In this document: positions 61,036 through 64,000 of the stretch, in pieces
Layout of the letters: each line of letters opens with the position of its first letter
Numbering within the stretch: the stretch's first letter is position 1
Assembly: GCA_964393825.1 (NCBI GenBank)
Contig: CAYMUY010000001.1
Coordinates: 186,001-250,000, forward strand
Direction of reading: 5' to 3'
Length of the DNA: 64,000 bases
From: PFJX01 sp964393825
GTDB taxonomy: Bacteria; Pseudomonadota; Gammaproteobacteria; Burkholderiales; Thiobacillaceae
Translations under genes and position numbers: made by a program
The notes under the pieces: generated by a model
Database searches by the model: none
The model's input: only the letters and a program-made list of their open reading frames with translations
What the model was told of the DNA's origin: nothing

Positions 61036-63414
61036 ATGCCCACACAAATCCTTGAACTTCCCATCGCCGGGATGACCTGCGCATCGTGTTCCGCGCGACT
61101 TGAGAAGAACCTCAACCAGCTGGAAGGCGTCACGGCCACGGTCAATCTGGCGACGGAAAAGGCGCGCGTGGAATTCAACTCGGCCGCCATCGCTCCCCAG
61201 GCCATTCTTGACCAGGTCGCCAGGACCGGCTTCAGCATCCCCACGCAAACCCTCGATCTGGCGATCAACGGCATGACCTGTGCGTCATGTTCCTCCCGCC
61301 TGGAAAAAGTGCTCAATGCCCAGCCCGGTGTCGAGGCCCGGGTCAATCTGGCCACCGAGAAGGCGCGGGTGACCTATCGGCCCGGCCTGATCGACGAAGC
61401 CGGCCTGCAGGCAGCCGTGGCTCGCGCCGGTTTCAGCGCCAGCCCGATCACGGAATCCAGCCGCGCCGAGGAGAAGGCGCGCAAGGCCGCCGAATATCGC
61501 CACGAACTGACTGTATTCATCATTTCGGCGCTGTTCACCCTCCCCCTGCTGGCGCAGATGATCCCGATGCTGACCGGTGCCCACACAAGTGAATGGCTAC
61601 CGCCCTGGCTGCAATGGCTGCTCGCGACGCCGGTGCAATTCTGGGCCGGCAAGCGGTTCTATAGCGGCGCCTGGAACAGCTTGCGTGGCGGCGGCGCCAA
61701 TATGGACGTGCTGGTCGTCCTGGGCACCAGCGCGGCGTACTTCTTCAGCATCTTCATGGTCTTTCTCGACGGCCCCCTCTATTTCGAGGCCAGCGCCGCC
61801 GTGGTCACCCTGGTGCGCCTGGGCAAACTGCTGGAGGCGCGCGCCAAGTCACGAACCTCCGCCGCCATCGAGCAAATGATCGGCCTGCAACCACGGACGG
61901 CACAGGTGGTGCGCCAGGGCGAGGTCAGGGAAATCGAAGCCGGCCAGCTCAAGACCGGCGATATCGTGCTGGCCCGCGCCGGTGAGCGCATCCCGGTCGA
62001 TGGTGTCGTGCTGGACGGTGCTTCCAGCGTCGACGAAAGCCTGTTGACCGGGGAGAGCCTGCCGTTGCCGAAGCGAACCGGCGATCGTGTCCACGCCGGC
62101 ACCCAGAATCTCGACGGCCTGCTGCGCCTGCGCGCTGAAGGCGTCGGTGCCCACACCCAGCTGATGGAAATCGTCCGTCTCACCGAAGCCGCCCAAGGCT
62201 CCAAGGCCCCCATCCAGAAACTGGCCGACCAGATCTCCGGCGTCTTCGTGCCTGTAGTCATGGGCATCGCCCTGGCCACCCTCGCCGGCTGGTGGTTCGC
62301 CAGTGGCGACTTCACGCAAAGCCTGATCCCCGCTGTCGCCGTGCTGGTCATTGCCTGCCCCTGCGCCCTGGGCCTGGCCACACCGACGGCGGTGATGGTG
62401 GGCCTTGGCCGTGGCGCGCAACTGGGCATCCTGGTGCGTTCGGCGGAAGCACTGGAGCGCGTGGAGAAACTGTCCGTGCTGGCCCTGGACAAGACCGGCA
62501 CCCTGACCGAGGGACGTCTGGCGTTGCTGGGCGTCGAAGCACGGGGTGAGCAGGACGAGGACGCCGTGTTGCGCCTCGCCGCCTCCCTGGAACAAGGCAG
62601 CACCCACCCGCTGGCCCTGGCCTTGCTGGAAGCCGCCAAAGCGCGCGGCTTGTCGCTGGCGCCGGTCACCGCGTTCACCAATGCACCCGGCGACGGGGTC
62701 AGCGGCGAGGTGGAAGGCCGCCACCTGCGCCTGGGCACCCAGGGATGGGCCACGCCCGCAACCATCGCGGGTCAGGTTGCCGCGCGGCGAGATCCTGACG
62801 CTCCTGGCGTCACCACGATCTGGCTCGCCCACGACACCGCCCTCCTCGCTCGTTTCAGCCTCGCCGACCGCCTCCGACCCACATCACAAGCCGCCGTGGC
62901 GCGCCTCCAGGCGCTGGGCATCCGCGTCATCATGCTGACCGGCGACCAGGAAGAAGCGGCCGAAGCCATCGCCCGCGAGGCAGGTCTGACGGAATGGCGC
63001 GCGCGCGTGAAGCCGCAGGACAAGGCCGCCAGCATCGTTGCGCTGAAGGCCGAGGGCCAGGTGGTGGGCATGGCCGGCGACGGCGTCAACGATGCCCCGG
63101 CCCTGGCCAGTGCCGATGTCAGTTTCGGCATGGCCACCGGTTCCGACATCGCCCTGGAAGCGGCCGACATCACCTTGATGCGCTCCGACCTGGGAGGTGT
63201 CGTCGATGCCGTGGAATTGTCGCGCGCGGTGATGCAGAAGATCCGCCAGAACCTGTTCTTTGCCTTCTTCTACAACGTGCTGGCGCTGCCGCTCGCCGCC
63301 GCCGGCATGCTCAATCCCGTGATCGCCGGTGCGGCGATGGCGCTGTCCTCCGTTTCCGTGGTCAGCAACTCGCTGTTGCTGAAACGCTGGAAACCCGTGC
63401 AACCCAAACCGTAA
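61036..63414 (+). CDS. copA: Copper-exporting P1B-type ATPase
   Basis: The 792-residue pump has two N-terminal metal-binding domains, each with GMTCASC (about 14 and 81). The transmembrane ion site is CPCALGLATP near 437, the phosphorylation site DKTGTLTE near 485 and the hinge GDGVNDAPA near 680. It exports Cu(I). It starts 26 bases after selU, with no recognisable CueR-type promoter in the gap. Confidence 0.96.
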   Translation: MPTQILELPIAGMTCASCSARLEKNLNQLEGVTATVNLATEKARVEFNSAAIAPQAILDQVARTGFSIPTQTLDLAINGMTCASCSSRLEKVLNAQPGVEARVNLATEKARVTYRPGLIDEAGLQAAVARAGFSASPITESSRAEEKARKAAEYRHELTVFIISALFTLPLLAQMIPMLTGAHTSEWLPPWLQWLLATPVQFWAGKRFYSGAWNSLRGGGANMDVLVVLGTSAAYFFSIFMVFLDGPLYFEASAAVVTLVRLGKLLEARAKSRTSAAIEQMIGLQPRTAQVVRQGEVREIEAGQLKTGDIVLARAGERIPVDGVVLDGASSVDESLLTGESLPLPKRTGDRVHAGTQNLDGLLRLRAEGVGAHTQLMEIVRLTEAAQGSKAPIQKLADQISGVFVPVVMGIALATLAGWWFASGDFTQSLIPAVAVLVIACPCALGLATPTAVMVGLGRGAQLGILVRSAEALERVEKLSVLALDKTGTLTEGRLALLGVEARGEQDEDAVLRLAASLEQGSTHPLALALLEAAKARGLSLAPVTAFTNAPGDGVSGEVEGRHLRLGTQGWATPATIAGQVAARRDPDAPGVTTIWLAHDTALLARFSLADRLRPTSQAAVARLQALGIRVIMLTGDQEEAAEAIAREAGLTEWRARVKPQDKAASIVALKAEGQVVGMAGDGVNDAPALASADVSFGMATGSDIALEAADITLMRSDLGGVVDAVELSRAVMQKIRQNLFFAFFYNVLALPLAAAGMLNPVIAGAAMALSSVSVVSNSLLLKRWKPVQPKP

Positions 63415-63419
63415 CCCCC

Positions 63420-64000
63420 ATGCACATCGGCATCCCCAAGGAAATCAAGGACCACGAATTTCGTGTCGCGGCCACCCCGACGGGGGTCGCGGAACTGGTG
63501 CGCAGTGGTCATGCGGTCACCATCCAGGCCGGCGCAGGCACGGCTGTGGGTTTCCCGGACGCGGCCTATCTGGCGGCCGGCGCCCGCATGGTGGACAGCA
63601 GCATTGCGGTCTACGCCGCCGACCTGATAATCAAGGTGAAGGAGCCGCAAGCCGACGAGGTCGCGCTGCTGCGTCCTGGCCAGTGGCTGTTCTGCTACCT
63701 GCATCTGGCTGCCGCGCCGGAACTGACGCGCGCCCTGATCGACCGGGAGGTGACGGCACTGGCCTTCGAGACCGTGCTCGACAAGGCCGGCTACACACCC
63801 TTGCTGGCGCCGATGTCGCAGATCGCCGGTCGCCTGGCCATCCAGGCCGGCATGCGCGCGCTGGAAATGAAGCACGGCGGCCGCGGTGTATTGCTCTCCG
63901 GCGTGCCAGGCGTGCCACCGGCAAAGGTGGTGATCCTGGGCGGTGGCATGGTGGGCGCGAATGCGGCCCGCATTGCCGTCGGCATCGGCGCCGATGTCAC
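63420..64000 (+). CDS. ald: Alanine dehydrogenase, partial
   Basis: Only the first 193 codons are in the window; the C-terminus lies beyond the right edge. The N-terminus MHIGIPKEIKDHEFRVAATP and KVKEP near 75 match the family, and the NAD motif VILGGGMVGANAAR lies near 170. The enzyme reversibly deaminates alanine to pyruvate. It follows copA by five bases. Confidence 0.93.
   Translation, partial: MHIGIPKEIKDHEFRVAATPTGVAELVRSGHAVTIQAGAGTAVGFPDAAYLAAGARMVDSSIAVYAADLIIKVKEPQADEVALLRPGQWLFCYLHLAAAPELTRALIDREVTALAFETVLDKAGYTPLLAPMSQIAGRLAIQAGMRALEMKHGGRGVLLSGVPGVPPAKVVILGGGMVGANAARIAVGIGADV

Noticed and set aside
1..64000. tRNA, rRNA, tmRNA, prophage or insertion sequences
   Set aside because: No cloverleaf-like sequence, transposase motif or phage gene was seen by eye. 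A tRNAscan or Infernal run would settle it.

Overview
The window is about 64 kb of dense, GC-rich chromosomal DNA. Gene content points to a betaproteobacterium with a respiratory, probably facultatively anaerobic, sulfur-oxidising lifestyle: a serC/serA/pheA/hisC/tyrA/aroA supra-operon, soxYZ, a CobD/CbiB-like protein next to a GyrI-like protein, oxygen-independent ubiquinone genes (ubiUVT), feoAB and an fbpABC system. The genus cannot be fixed from sequence reading alone. No rRNA, tRNA, CRISPR array, prophage or intact insertion sequence was seen.

Layout. (1) 1-5521, minus: a partial adenine-specific DNA methyltransferase and a PLD-nuclease/SNF2-helicase fusion, overlapping by one base. This looks like a two-gene restriction or defence cassette. 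The methyltransferase reading frame runs straight through three different palindromic repeat elements. (2) 5603-13258, minus: aroA, tyrA, hisC, pheA, serA, serC and a periplasmic beta-carbonic anhydrase. (3) 13330-19075: a UbiB-family kinase, an NlpC/P60 hydrolase, a secreted unknown protein, a CobD/CbiB-like protein, a GyrI-like protein, a metallo-beta-lactamase-fold hydrolase and a cupin. (4) 19284-20112: soxZ and soxY. (5) 20390-25537: a VWA/MoxR/unknown trio, a methyltransferase and a Tim44-like protein. (6) 25716-30546: remnants of a deleted two-component locus, an intact OmpR-type regulator and sensor kinase, two paralogous small Ala/His/Lys-rich secreted proteins with near-identical promoters carrying paired TTAAG dyads, and an HtrA protease. 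(7) 30611-37945: a small membrane protein, zwf, a three-gene ABC exporter and a GH15 glucoamylase-type enzyme. (8) 38024-39093: a DedA protein and a DUF202 protein. (9) 39178-46579: an iron block of fbpABC behind a Fur-box-like site, a fused phosphotransferase/P-loop kinase, feoA and feoB. (10) 46610-50719, minus: radical SAM protein, ubiU, ubiV, ubiT and an FmdE-like protein. (11) 50728-56205: an NnrS-like membrane protein with a DUF2249 protein, a geranylgeranyl-reductase-type flavoprotein, a solitary HicA-like protein, a voltage-gated potassium channel and pgm. (12) 56502-64000: a small secreted Cys protein, an S4 RNA-binding protein, yaeQ, two envelope proteins, ratB/ratA facing smpB, selU, copA and the start of ald.

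Working together: aromatic amino acid, histidine and serine synthesis form one supra-operon. Iron(III) and iron(II) uptake are joined in one strand-consistent run. Anaerobic quinone synthesis forms a second operon with a radical SAM protein. The two-component system at 26048-28032 probably controls the envelope genes beside it through the repeated TTAAG boxes.

The most unusual points are the methyltransferase/helicase cassette with in-frame repeat insertions, the duplicated two-box promoter, the Cys cluster in FbpC, and the small remnant of a deleted sensor locus.
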